From DASVRA01 sp036388855 (GTDB lineage: Bacteria; Pseudomonadota; Alphaproteobacteria; Caulobacterales; Caulobacteraceae): DNA of 64,000 bases. Of the stretch, positions 1 through 10,746 are shown one piece after another. The notes beneath the pieces are model-generated. The model did no database searches, was not told where the DNA came from, and worked only from the letters and a program-made list of their open reading frames with translations. Each line of letters begins with the position of its first letter. Positions within the stretch are counted from its first letter, which is position 1. The position numbers were made by a program, and so were the translations under genes. The stretch covers positions 72,828 through 136,827 of the forward strand of contig DASVRA010000031.1 in the NCBI GenBank assembly GCA_036388855.1, given 5' to 3'.

Positions 1-38
1 TCTCCGCCTACCAGGAGATCATGCGCATGCCGATCTAA
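1..38 (+). CDS. fliE: Flagellar hook-basal body protein FliE, C-terminal end only
   Basis: Only the last eleven codons lie in the window, read from base 3, and they end in SAYQEIMRMPI before a TAA stop at 36-38. FliE proteins characteristically end in a YQE(I/V)M-M-(I/V) tail, and fliE commonly sits just upstream of fliQ in alphaproteobacterial flagellar clusters. FliE links the MS ring to the proximal rod in the periplasm. The stop overlaps by two bases the stop of the oppositely oriented oxygenase gene. The identification rests on a very short tail plus context. Confidence 0.75.
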   Translation, partial: SAYQEIMRMPI

Positions 39-1015
39 GCCGGCGGCATCGGCGCCCGGTCTCGGATCCACTGCGACAGCAGCCATTTCTCGCCAGACAG
101 CGGCGGCAGGCCCGCGTGCAGGGTCATGCGGTCGGGCTGGCCGGCCGCATCGACGTTGGCCCAGAACAGCCCGTCGCCCGCCTTGCCCTTGAAGCGGATG
201 CCGACCCGCTGAAACTCGGTCTCGCCGCCTTCGAAGTCGTCGTTCAGGTAGATGATGAAGGTGGCGATGCGCTGCCCCTTGCAAGCCACCTCCTCAGCCA
301 TCCCCGGCTTGTCGCCCTGCAGGAAATCGACGTGCGAGCGGAACTCCTGCCCCGGCGCGTAGTGCAGCACCTGGGTCGGCTCGAAGGCCTGCGTCGGCAG
401 CCCGGTCAATGCTGAGATGCGTGCCTGGACCAGCAGCAGGACCAGATCGGCGCTCAGGAGGCCGAACTCCATGGCGCTGTTGGTGCGGTCGCGCACCTGC
501 GTCGGCCCCGCCTCCTGCATCCCGTAGACTTGGGCCGGGCTGAGGCTCCCCCGCGCCCGCTCGACCAGCCACTCGCACGCCGCCCCCGGTAGGAAGCCGT
601 CCGCCGCCCGTATCCGCGGCGCCTCGCACAGCGGCCGCTTCGGCGGCGGCGTCAGCCAGCCCCGTAGGTCCACGCTCCGCGCCAGCTCCACCCAGGCCGT
701 CGCCGGCGCGCCGCGCTCCGCCGCCCTCGCCTTCAGCGCCTCGTCACCCGAGAGCACCTGCAGCACCCCCCGCGCCGGCGCCCATCCCAGCGCGGCGGCG
801 TGGGCGGTGTATTCCAGGGCTCGGGGCCAGCTCTGCTCCGTCAGCGCGCCCAGGCCCGCCAGCACGCCCACCAGGGCCGCCGCCTCGCCGCTCCCCGCGT
901 GCGCGGCCGCGTCCAGGGTGGCGATCGCCTGCCCGTGCCCCTCGGGCGGCCCGGTCAGCAGCCGCTTGCCGGTCTCGGTGAGTTCGGCCGCCTCCGCCGT
1001 CCGTTCCACGCTCAT
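35..1015 (-). CDS. 2-oxoglutarate/Fe(II) oxygenase, prolyl 4-hydroxylase-like, with Sel1-like N-terminus
   Basis: This 326-residue protein has an alanine-rich helical N-terminal half resembling Sel1/TPR repeats (about residues 25-110) and a C-terminal P4Hc-type jelly roll. The iron ligands are visible as H228-V-D230 (in RSHVDF) and H300 (in TLHAG), with the basic 2-oxoglutarate-binding residue in the following GEKW segment. Such enzymes hydroxylate prolines or other residues using O2 and 2-oxoglutarate; the substrate here cannot be told. I prefer the internal ATG at 1015, which has a G-rich Shine-Dalgarno region upstream and precedes MSVERTAEAAE, over the ATG at 1069, because the 18 extra residues look like untranslated leader. 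The gene lies on the opposite strand between fliE and fliQ, a position otherwise devoted to flagellar export genes. Confidence 0.85.
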   Translation of the reverse strand: MSVERTAEAAELTETGKRLLTGPPEGHGQAIATLDAAAHAGSGEAAALVGVLAGLGALTEQSWPRALEYTAHAAALGWAPARGVLQVLSGDEALKARAAERGAPATAWVELARSVDLRGWLTPPPKRPLCEAPRIRAADGFLPGAACEWLVERARGSLSPAQVYGMQEAGPTQVRDRTNSAMEFGLLSADLVLLLVQARISALTGLPTQAFEPTQVLHYAPGQEFRSHVDFLQGDKPGMAEEVACKGQRIATFIIYLNDDFEGGETEFQRVGIRFKGKAGDGLFWANVDAAGQPDRMTLHAGLPPLSGEKWLLSQWIRDRAPMPPA

Positions 1016-1072
1016 GCTTCCGCCATCCCCCCTCCGCGCTCCAGGGTCAAGCGGCGGCCGGGTAGCCATTCG

Positions 1073-1080
1073 TTAACCAT
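1073..1080 (+). promoter_or_regulatory. CtrA-type site TTAACCAT upstream of fliQ
   Basis: The octamer TTAACCAT starts 68 bases before the fliQ start codon. In Caulobacter, TTAACCAT and TTAA-N7-TTAA are the known recognition forms for the master regulator CtrA, and the fliQ promoter is a classical class II CtrA target. No second well-placed TTAA half-site is present seven bases away. Binding is inferred from the motif and from the downstream gene, not shown. Confidence 0.65.
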
Positions 1081-1140
1081 GGACCTGGCAATTTTGACCT
1101 AGCCTTGCCCGCAGGGGCCGACCGGCGCGTGGAGTTTTTA

Positions 1141-1404
1141 ATGAGTGGCTCCGAGGTTCTGGACGTGGGGCGCGAGGCCATCTGGCTCACCATCCAGCTC
1201 TGCGCGCCGGTGCTGATCGTGGGGCTGGTGGTGGGCCTGGTGATCGGCCTGCTCCAGGCTCTCACCCAGATCCAGGAGGCGACCCTGGTCTATGCGCCGA
1301 AGATCATCGCCATCTTCGTCGCCCTCCTGGTGTTCCTGCCGCTGATGGGCGGCTTGATGGGCGGGTTCATGCGCCACCTCACCGACCGCATCGCGGCCAT
1401 GTGA
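1141..1404 (+). CDS. fliQ: Flagellar export gate protein FliQ
   Basis: FliQ is a small inner-membrane component of the flagellar type III export gate and assembles with FliP and FliR. The 87-residue product has the expected two-helix hairpin: one membrane segment at about residues 15-40 (rich in V, L and G) and a second at about 52-75, joined by the conserved loop QALTQIQEATLVYAPK. The ATG at 1141 gives the usual family length; an in-frame start at 1105 would add twelve residues not expected for FliQ. It is the first gene of fliQ-fliR-flhB and is preceded by a TTAACCAT box. Confidence 0.96.
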   Translation: MSGSEVLDVGREAIWLTIQLCAPVLIVGLVVGLVIGLLQALTQIQEATLVYAPKIIAIFVALLVFLPLMGGLMGGFMRHLTDRIAAM

Positions 1405-1416
1405 GCGGCCGCCCGA

Positions 1417-2172
1417 GTGCCCCCCTACGCCCTCCCCGGCGAAATCTGGACCTCCGGCCTCGTCTTCCTGCGCGTGGCGGCGATCGTCATGCTGCTGCCC
1501 GGCCTGTCGGACGCCACCGTGCCGCCGCGCGTGCGGCTGTCCTTCGCGCTGCTGCTGTCGCTCTGCATAATCCCGCTCGCCGCCTCGACCCTGCCGCCCC
1601 TGCCGCCGACCATGGGCGCGGCGGTGGGGATCGCGATCAAGGAGCTGATCATCGGCCTGATGATTGGCGCCCTGCTTCGCATCCTGCTGGCCTCCCTCGC
1701 GGTCGCGGGCGAGGTCACCGCGCTGCAGACCACGCTCGGGTTCGCCCAGACCGCCAACCCCTCCCAGGCCCAGCCCTCCGTCGCCCTCTCGGCCTTTCTC
1801 ACCGTGATGGGCGTGACCCTGGTGTTCGCCAGCGGCCTGCACCGCTCCTTCCTCACCGCCATCGCCAACAGCTACGTGCTGTTCGCGCCCACCAAGACCG
1901 TGCTGATCCAGGACGCGGGGCAGCTGGCCATCCGCACCGTCTCCCAGGCCTTCGCGCTCGGCGTGCAGCTGGCCGCGCCGGTGATCGTCTTCTCGCTGGT
2001 GTTCAACATCGCCACCGGCCTGGTTGGTCGGGTGATGCCGCAGTTCCAGGTCTTCTTCGTCGCCGCCCCGCTGAACATCCTGCTCGGCCTGTCGATCTTC
2101 GCGCTCAGCCTCGGCGTCCTCGGCTTGGTCTGGCTGAACCGCTACCAGGCCTTCGTCGGCCTGTTCACCTGA
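1417..2172 (+). CDS. fliR: Flagellar export gate protein FliR
   Basis: FliR is the large membrane component that nucleates the FliP5-FliQ4-FliR1 export gate of the flagellar type III secretion apparatus. The 251-residue product starts at GTG 1417 and has about six hydrophobic segments, beginning with LVFLRVAAIVMLLPG and followed by the PPRVRLSFALLLSL region typical of FliR. The length is normal for the family. The start lies 12 bases after the fliQ stop and the end lies 11 bases before flhB, so the three genes almost certainly form one transcript. Confidence 0.95.
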   Translation: MPPYALPGEIWTSGLVFLRVAAIVMLLPGLSDATVPPRVRLSFALLLSLCIIPLAASTLPPLPPTMGAAVGIAIKELIIGLMIGALLRILLASLAVAGEVTALQTTLGFAQTANPSQAQPSVALSAFLTVMGVTLVFASGLHRSFLTAIANSYVLFAPTKTVLIQDAGQLAIRTVSQAFALGVQLAAPVIVFSLVFNIATGLVGRVMPQFQVFFVAAPLNILLGLSIFALSLGVLGLVWLNRYQAFVGLFT

Positions 2173-2183
2173 GCGCCTGAGCC

Positions 2184-3260
2184 ATGGCCGGGGAAAACGA
2201 CGCCGCTTCGAAAACCGAGGAACCGACACCGCGGAGGCTGGAGGAGGCGCGCCGCAAGGGCGACGTGGCCAAGTCCATGGACCTGCCGGCCTTCGCCTCC
2301 CTGGCCGGCGCGGCGGGCGTGCTGGCCGTCGCCGGCGGCTGGATGGGCCGGAACCTGACGCTGAGCCTGCTGCCCTTCGTCCAGCACCCCGAAACCATGA
2401 ACCTCCAGGGGGCGGGCGGGGTGGAGGTGATGCGCGCCGCCGCCCTCGCCGCCGCCCCGATCATCCTGATGGTGCTGGGCGCCGCCGCCGCCTGCGGCGT
2501 GTTCGGCAACCTGGTCCAGCACGGCGTGCTCTGGACCGGCGCCAAACTCAAGCCGGAGCTGTCCAAGGTCTCACCCCTGTCCGGGTTCAAACGCATCTTC
2601 GGCGTGGACGGCCTGGTCCAGTTCCTCAAGTCGACGCTCAAGATCGTCCTGGTCGCGGCGATCGCATGGATGGTGCTGAAACCCCGCTCCGCGTCCTGGC
2701 GCGACCTCGCCGCGCTCGAGCCCACCGGCATCCTGCCCACCTCGATCGAGCCGCTCCGCGCCCTGGTGTTCGCCGTCGCCTGTGCGCTCGGCGTCGGGGC
2801 CCTGCTCGACTGGCTCTGGCAGCGCCACCGCTTCATGCAGCGCATGCGCATGAGCCGCGAGGAGTTGAAGGAGGACATGCGCCAGTCCGACGGCGACCCC
2901 CACGTCAAGGCCCGCCTGCGCCAGCTCCGCGTCGAGCGCTCCCGCAAGCGCATGATCCAGAACGTGCCCAAGGCCACGGTCGTGGTGACCAACCCGACCC
3001 ACTATGCGATCGCGCTGCGCTATGAAGCCGGCGAGACCGCCGCGCCGGTCTGTCTCGCCAAGGGCGTTGACGCGCTCGCCCTGCGCATCCGCGAAACCGC
3101 CCAGGCGCACCAGGTGCCGGTGATCGAGGATCCGCCGCTGGCCCGCGCCCTTTACGCGACCGTGGAGGTGGACCAGGCGATCCCGCAGCAGCACTACCAG
3201 GCCGTGGCCAAGATCATCGGCTTCGTGATGAGCGCGGCGCGGGCGAAGCGAAGGAGCTGA
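2184..3260 (+). CDS. flhB: Flagellar export switch protein FlhB
   Basis: FlhB controls the switch from rod/hook to filament substrate export. The 358-residue product opens with the family signature KTEEPTPRRLEEARRKGDVAKS, shown here only in its key parts (EEPTP and KGDVAKS), has four transmembrane segments over residues 35-220, and ends in the cytoplasmic FlhBC domain. The autocleavage motif NPTH is intact at residues 270-273, so normal self-processing between N270 and P271 is expected. The gene ends 66 bases before cckA. In Caulobacter flhB and cckA are also near neighbours, which supports the family assignment of the organism. Confidence 0.97.
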   Translation: MAGENDAASKTEEPTPRRLEEARRKGDVAKSMDLPAFASLAGAAGVLAVAGGWMGRNLTLSLLPFVQHPETMNLQGAGGVEVMRAAALAAAPIILMVLGAAAACGVFGNLVQHGVLWTGAKLKPELSKVSPLSGFKRIFGVDGLVQFLKSTLKIVLVAAIAWMVLKPRSASWRDLAALEPTGILPTSIEPLRALVFAVACALGVGALLDWLWQRHRFMQRMRMSREELKEDMRQSDGDPHVKARLRQLRVERSRKRMIQNVPKATVVVTNPTHYAIALRYEAGETAAPVCLAKGVDALALRIRETAQAHQVPVIEDPPLARALYATVEVDQAIPQQHYQAVAKIIGFVMSAARAKRRS

Positions 3261-3326
3261 CGCTGCCGATGAGGAAGAGAATTAAGCCTCACAGGTTATG
3301 TTGCGCGCTGGCGGGGGCCTGATTCG

Positions 3327-5366
3327 ATGGGTGCAAGCATGTTCAAGCTCCCAGCCGAGAGGCGCCGGCTCGACCCGCTGACCGTGGCGGCCGCCTTCTT
3401 CTTCGTGCTGGCCGTGGCCGCCGCCGCCTTCCCCGCCGTCCGAGCGGGGATCAGCACGCCCGGCGCGCTGCTGGTGTTGCTGGGCCTGGCCGCCGTCTGC
3501 TTCCTGGGCCTGTTCGCCTTCGCCCGCATGGAGGAACCCGCCCAGCTGCTCGACGAGCGCGCGGTGGTCGACGCCCTGCCCGAGCCGGCCGCCGCCTGCA
3601 CCGCCGATGGCCGCCTGGTGCAGATCAACAAGACCTGGCGTGAGACGGTCGGCGCCTCCCGGCGGCTGTCGCGCCGCACCGGACCGCTCGTGTTCGCCAC
3701 TCTGGCCGCCGCCCGCAGGGGCGAGCCCGCCTCAGCCGATCTGCCGGTGGGTGAGGGGACCCGTCGCCTCTGCGCCTCCGCGCTGGGCAAGGAGCTGATC
3801 CTGCTCCGCCTCCCCGACCGGCCCGCCGCGCCCACGCGCGAAGCCGACGCCGCCCCGTCCGAACCGGGTGTGCTCGACGCCTTCGCCGCCGCCGCCCCCT
3901 TCGGTGCCGCCCTGCTCGACGGCCCAGACCCCTTCGCCGCCGCCGTCGCCCAGGCCAATCCCGCGCTGGAAGCCATGACCAAGGACCGCCAGCTGCTGGG
4001 TGCCGCCTTCGCCGATTTGATTGAGCCCGCCTCCCGCGCCGAGGCCGCGGCGAGGCTCAAGTCCGGCCGTGGCCCCGTGGAGGTCCGCCTGGCGGCCGAT
4101 CCGCAGCGCATCACCCAGCTCTATCTGTCGCGCCTCGACGGCCGGGTGCTCGTCTACCTGGTCGATGTCTCCGAGCAGAAGCAGCTGGAGCTGCAGCTCG
4201 CCCAGTCGCAGAAAATGCAGGCCATCGGCCAGCTCGCCGGCGGCGTCGCCCACGACTTCAACAACCTGCTCACCGCCATCCAGCTGCGCCTGGACGAGCT
4301 GCTCCACCGCCACCCGGTGGGCGACCCCTCCTACGAGGGCCTCAACGAAATCCGCCAGACCGCCGTGCGCGCCGCCGACCTGGTGCGCAAGCTGCTGGCC
4401 TTCTCGCGCAAGCAGACCGTCCAGCGCGAAACGCTCGAACTCGGCGAACTGATCAGCGAGTTCGAGGTCCTGCTCCGCCGCCTGCTGCGCGAGGACGTCA
4501 AGCTGGTCACCGACTACGGCCGAGACCTGCCGCTGGTCCGCGCCGACAAGGGCCAGCTGGAGGCCGCGGTGATGAACCTCGCCGTCAACGCGCGGGACGC
4601 CATGCGCGCCCAGGGCGGCGGCGTGGTCCGCATCCGCACCGCCCGTCTCTCGCGCGCCGAAGCCATGGCGCTCGGCTACACCGCCGCGCCGGAGGGCGAG
4701 TTCGCCCTGATCGAGGTGGCCGACACCGGCCCCGGCATCCCGCCCGAGCTGATGGCCAAGATCTTTGAGCCCTTCTTCACCACCAAGGCGGTAGGCGAGG
4801 GCACGGGCTTGGGCCTGGCCACCGTCTACGGCATCGTCAAGCAGGCCGACGGCTGGATCCATGTCGACTCCAAGCCGGGCGAAGGCGCCGCCTTCCGCGT
4901 CTTCCTCCCCGTCCACCATCCCGCCCCCGCCGAAACCGCCGCCGCCGACGCCATGCGGGCCAAGCCCAGGCCCGCCCCCCGCGACCTCTCCGGCGCCGGC
5001 CGCATCCTGTTCGTCGAGGACGAGGACGCCGTGCGCGGCGTCGCCGCCCGCCTGCTCCGCGCCCGCGGCTACGAGGTGATTGAGGCCGCCGACGGCGAGG
5101 AGGCGCTGGGCATCGCCGAGGAGAACGCCGGCAAGATCGACCTGATGATCTCCGACGTGATCATGCCCGGCATGGACGGCCCCACCCTGCTGAAGAAGGC
5201 GCGCGGCTATCTGGGCGCCGCCCCGGTGATGTTTATCTCCGGCTACGCCGAGGCCGAGTTCTCCGATCTGCTCGAAGGCGAACAGGGCGTCAGCTTCCTT
5301 GCCAAGCCCATCGACATCAAGTCGCTGGCCGAACGGGTGAAGCAGGAGCTCGCGGCGGCGGCCTGA
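3327..5366 (+). CDS. cckA: Cell-cycle hybrid histidine kinase CckA
   Basis: CckA phosphorylates CtrA and CpdR through the phosphotransferase ChpT and so drives the alphaproteobacterial cell cycle. The 679-residue protein has two N-terminal membrane segments (about residues 17-40 and 45-68), degenerate PAS-like regions up to about 290, a HisKA/HATPase module and a C-terminal receiver domain. The phospho-accepting histidine is H309 in GGVAHDFNNLL, the ATP-binding G-boxes are DTGPGIP and GTGLGLATVYG, and the receiver aspartate is D610 in SDVIMPGMDG. Both active residues are 13 positions earlier than the H322 and D623 I recall for Caulobacter CckA, which argues for true orthology. A GATTC (GANTC, the CcrM methylation site) lies at 3321-3325, directly before the start codon. 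A second ATG at 3339 is a possible alternative start. Confidence 0.94.
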   Translation: MGASMFKLPAERRRLDPLTVAAAFFFVLAVAAAAFPAVRAGISTPGALLVLLGLAAVCFLGLFAFARMEEPAQLLDERAVVDALPEPAAACTADGRLVQINKTWRETVGASRRLSRRTGPLVFATLAAARRGEPASADLPVGEGTRRLCASALGKELILLRLPDRPAAPTREADAAPSEPGVLDAFAAAAPFGAALLDGPDPFAAAVAQANPALEAMTKDRQLLGAAFADLIEPASRAEAAARLKSGRGPVEVRLAADPQRITQLYLSRLDGRVLVYLVDVSEQKQLELQLAQSQKMQAIGQLAGGVAHDFNNLLTAIQLRLDELLHRHPVGDPSYEGLNEIRQTAVRAADLVRKLLAFSRKQTVQRETLELGELISEFEVLLRRLLREDVKLVTDYGRDLPLVRADKGQLEAAVMNLAVNARDAMRAQGGGVVRIRTARLSRAEAMALGYTAAPEGEFALIEVADTGPGIPPELMAKIFEPFFTTKAVGEGTGLGLATVYGIVKQADGWIHVDSKPGEGAAFRVFLPVHHPAPAETAAADAMRAKPRPAPRDLSGAGRILFVEDEDAVRGVAARLLRARGYEVIEAADGEEALGIAEENAGKIDLMISDVIMPGMDGPTLLKKARGYLGAAPVMFISGYAEAEFSDLLEGEQGVSFLAKPIDIKSLAERVKQELAAAA

Positions 5367-5374
5367 GGCGCCTT

Positions 5375-5655
5375 TCAGATGAAGTCGCTGACGTCCAGGC
5401 TGCCGGTCGTGGAGGCGTCGGTCAGGGCGAACACAGCGTGTACGCGGTGAACGTCACGCCGCCGAAGTAGTCCCCGTCCAGCACCACCGTGTCGGTGCCC
5501 TTGCCGCCGTCCACCTCGGCCCGGCGCGTGAAGTCGCCGCCGAAGCTGATCGTATCGTTCCCCTTGCCGGCGAAGATGATGTCCACCCCGCCCCCGCCGG
5601 AATCGATGACATCGGCGCTGTTGGTCGCCAGCGGCAGATCGTTGGACCCTGCGGG
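5375..5655 (-). pseudogene. Remnant of an RTX (GGxGxDxUx) calcium-binding protein gene
   Basis: Reading the minus strand from about 5655 gives a stretch with clear RTX character (SNDLPLATNSADVIDSGGGG, then VDIIFAGKGNDTISFGGDF, then GTDTVVLDGDYFGGVTF). That frame runs into a TGA just after FTAYTLCSP. The neighbouring frame carries the rest of a typical RTX C-terminus, FALTDASTTGSLDVSDFI, and stops at 5375. The two halves are out of frame and the middle seems deleted, so I read this as a decayed gene of about 90 codons. No start codon or ribosome site supports an intact gene. The tail DVSDFI resembles the DF(V/I)(L/I) end of type I secretion substrates. Confidence 0.7.
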
Positions 5656-5682
5656 CGGAACCCGGTTGTCGGTCTGTGGGAA

Positions 5683-5783
5683 ACCGGACTCACCGGACTG
5701 GCTTCAACGTTGGGCCTCCGAAAGTGTACGAAGTGCACCCGACCAAGTCGGCTCATATGGACTTACCGGACTCACCGGACCGG
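5683..5783. repeat. Two copies of a 16-bp motif flanking a GTGYAC repeat
   Basis: The 16-mer ACCGGACTCACCGGAC occurs at 5683-5698 and again, identically, at 5765-5780. Each copy is itself a 9-bp unit repeated almost twice. Between them lies AAGTGTACGAAGTGCAC (5722-5738), also a near-duplicated 9-mer, which recurs elsewhere in the window. The rest of 5656-5907 holds no gene I can support; it serves as the leader of argD. Confidence 0.7.
5722..5738. repeat. Solo copy of the GTGCAC-GAA-GTGCAC repeat
   Basis: AAGTGTACGAAGTGCAC at 5722-5738 differs by one base from the AAGTGCACGAAGTGCAC copies at 53576-53592 and 53760-53776. The consensus consists of two self-complementary GTGCAC hexamers separated by GAA. 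Here it stands alone, without the long inverted arms found at 53575-53776. Confidence 0.7.
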
Positions 5784-5907
5784 TTTTCGAGTCGACTTCG
5801 ACCGATCACAACCCGCTTTCGTTGACTTCCCCGGCCCCTCGCATGAAAACCCCGCCCTCGGCCCCCGTCGCGCCCGCGCCGGGGCCGCTGCCTTTTTGGA
5901 GCCGACC

Positions 5908-7104
5908 TTGCCCGCTTCCGCCGCCAGCCACCTGATGGGCGTCTACAACCGCGCACCGCTCGAGTTCGAGCGCGGCGAAGGCGTGCGTCTCTACACCGCC
6001 GAGGGCGAGGAATACCTCGACTGCCTCGCCGGCATCGCCGTGACCGGCCTCGGCCACTCCCACCCCAAGCTGATCGCCGCGCTGAAGGCCCAGGCCGAAA
6101 AGCTCTGGCACGTCTCCAACGTCTTCCAGATCCCCGGCCAGGAGGAACTCGCCGCCAGGCTGACCGCCAGGACCTTCGCCGACGAGGTATTCTTCACCAA
6201 CTCCGGGAGCGAGGCGATCGAGCTCGCCCTGAAGATCGCCCGCAAGTACCACGCGGACAAGGGCGCCCCCGAGAAGATCGACGTGATCACCCTCTCCGGC
6301 GCCTTCCACGGCCGCACCTACGGAGCCATCAACGCCGGGGGCAACGCCAGCTATCTCGACGGCTTCGGCCCCCGGCTGCCCGGCTTCGTCCAGCTCCCCT
6401 TCGGCGACATGGAGGCGCTCAAGGCAGCCTTCGGCCCGACCACCGCCGCCATCCTTGTCGAGCCGGTCCAGGGCGAGGGCGGCGCCCGCGCCTTCGAGGA
6501 CTCCCAGCTGCGCCTGATGCGCGAGCTCTGCGACGAACACGACGCGGTGCTCATGTTCGACGAGATCCAATGCGGCCTGGGCCGCACCGGCAAGCTGTTC
6601 GCCTATGAATGGGCAGGCGTGGAGCCCGACGTGATGGCCGTGGCCAAGGCCCTCGGCAACGGCTTCCCCGTCGGCGCCTGCCTCGCCCGCCGCGAGGTGT
6701 CACAGGCGATGACCGTCGGCGCCCACGGTTCCACCTACGGCGGCAACCCCATGGCCATGGCGGTGGCGCTCGCCGCTTTCGAGGAACTCTCCTCCGAAGA
6801 CCTCCTGCAGCACGTCACCGACGTCGCCGGCTACTTCGGCCAGCAGTTGCATGGCCTCAAGGAGCGCTACCCCGACATCATCGCTGAAATCCGCGGCCGG
6901 GGCCTGCTGATCGGCCTGAAGCTGATCCCAAACAACCGCGACTTCATGGCCCTGGCCCGCGCCCAGAAGCTCCTGATCGGCGGCGGCGGCGACAACACCG
7001 TCCGCCTGCTCCCGCCCCTGGTGATCACCCAGGAAGAGGCGCGCGAGGCGGTGGAGAAGCTGGAAGCCGCCTGCGAAGCCGCCCGCGCCAAGGCGGCGGC
7101 GTGA
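5908..7104 (+). CDS. argD: Acetylornithine aminotransferase
   Basis: ArgD is a PLP enzyme that makes N2-acetylornithine from N-acetylglutamate semialdehyde in arginine synthesis, and it often also serves as succinyldiaminopimelate aminotransferase. The fold type I signatures are present: TNSGSEAIELALKIAR for cofactor phosphate binding, the aspartate of MFDEIQCGLGRTG, and the Schiff-base lysine in VMAVAKALGNGFP (K247). I choose TTG at 5908, which has TGGAG six bases upstream and yields 398 residues, the normal family length. The in-frame ATG at 5935 (MGVYNRAPLEF) is the alternative. Frames that open further upstream run through the repeat region and are not credible. The stop overlaps the argF start by four bases. 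Confidence 0.95.
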   Translation: MPASAASHLMGVYNRAPLEFERGEGVRLYTAEGEEYLDCLAGIAVTGLGHSHPKLIAALKAQAEKLWHVSNVFQIPGQEELAARLTARTFADEVFFTNSGSEAIELALKIARKYHADKGAPEKIDVITLSGAFHGRTYGAINAGGNASYLDGFGPRLPGFVQLPFGDMEALKAAFGPTTAAILVEPVQGEGGARAFEDSQLRLMRELCDEHDAVLMFDEIQCGLGRTGKLFAYEWAGVEPDVMAVAKALGNGFPVGACLARREVSQAMTVGAHGSTYGGNPMAMAVALAAFEELSSEDLLQHVTDVAGYFGQQLHGLKERYPDIIAEIRGRGLLIGLKLIPNNRDFMALARAQKLLIGGGGDNTVRLLPPLVITQEEAREAVEKLEAACEAARAKAAA

Positions 7105-8025
7105 CCGCCCCCCGCCACTTCCTCGACCTCTGGCGCCTCCAGCCCGAGGCCCTGCGCTGGATCGTCGACGAGGCTCACCGCCGCAAGGCCACCCGCGCCG
7201 GGCAGCCCAAGGGCGCCCCTGACGCCGACGCTCCCGCCGCCGACCGCACCGTCGCCATGGTCTTCGAACTCCCCTCCACGCGCACCCGCTACTCCTTCGA
7301 CGCCGCCTGCCGCCAACTCGGCGCGGCGGCCGTCTCCGCCCACACCCAGGACATGCAGCTCGGCCGCGGCGAGGCCGTGGAGGACACTGCCCGGGCAATG
7401 TCGCGCATGGTCGACGCCGTGCTGGTCCGCGCCTCCCGCCACGAAGACCTCGAGCGCTTCGCCCAGGCCGCCTCCGTGCCCGTGATCAACGGCCTGACCG
7501 ACCGCAGCCATCCCTGCCACGTCGCCGCCGACATCCTCACCATGGAGGAGGCCCGGGGCCCTATCGCCGGCCGCACCGTCGCCTGGGTCGGGGACGGCAA
7601 CAACGTCTGCGCCACCTACATCCAGGCGGCGGCCAGGCTCGGCTTCAAACTGAACATCGCCTGCCCGCCCGTCTACCACCCCGACCTCTTGGAGCTCGCC
7701 CGCGCGGCCCAGGCCGGCGCCGAGGTGCAGATGACCGACGACCCCCGAATGGCGGTCACCGGCGCCGATGCGGTGGTCACCGACACCTGGGTCTCCAGCT
7801 ACCACGCCGACGGCGCCGCCCGCATTGACGCCTTCGAGCCTTACCAGGTCGACGAGGCGCTGATGGCCCGCGCCAAGGAGGACGCCATCTTCCTCCACTG
7901 CCTGCCGGTCCACCGGGGCGAGGAGGTGGTGGACGAGGTCGTCGACGGCCCCCACTCCCGCGTCTGGGACGCCGCCGAGAACCGCATCCACGCCCAGAAG
8001 GCGATCCTGCTCTGGTGCCTCGGCC

Positions 8026-8039
<14 letters not shown>
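7101..8039 (+). CDS. argF: Ornithine carbamoyltransferase
   Basis: ArgF joins carbamoyl phosphate and ornithine to make citrulline in the cytoplasm. The 312-residue protein shows the carbamoyl phosphate loop STRTRYSF, the HPCH segment (HPCQ in most family members), and the ornithine-site motif FLHCLPVHRGEEV. The DMQLGRGE stretch also separates it from aspartate carbamoyltransferases. It starts at GTG 7101 inside the argD stop (GTGA overlap), which implies translational coupling, and its 3' end overlaps the metH start by 14 bases. ArgD and ArgF catalyse nearby steps of one pathway; MetH does not belong to it. Confidence 0.95.
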
Positions 8040-10702
<2,663 letters not shown>

Positions 10703-10704
<2 letters not shown>

Positions 10705-10746
10705 GGCTCAGACGAGTCGTCGAGCCTCGGCGCCTCCCGAGGCGCC
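10703..10746. terminator. Paired hairpins between convergent genes
   Basis: GAGGCTC (10703-10709) pairs with GAGCCTC (10722-10728), and the inner GAC/GTC bases extend the stem. It is followed at once by GGCGCC...GGCGCC (10729-10746). There is no T tract. The position between the ends of metH and the convergent hypothetical gene suggests a bidirectional terminator or transcript-end stabiliser. Confidence 0.45.

Noticed and set aside
5710..5907. N-terminal extension of argD back to 5710
   Set aside because: The extra residues come from the repeat region and would make ArgD about 66 residues longer than the family; TTG 5908 has a ribosome site and gives the normal length.
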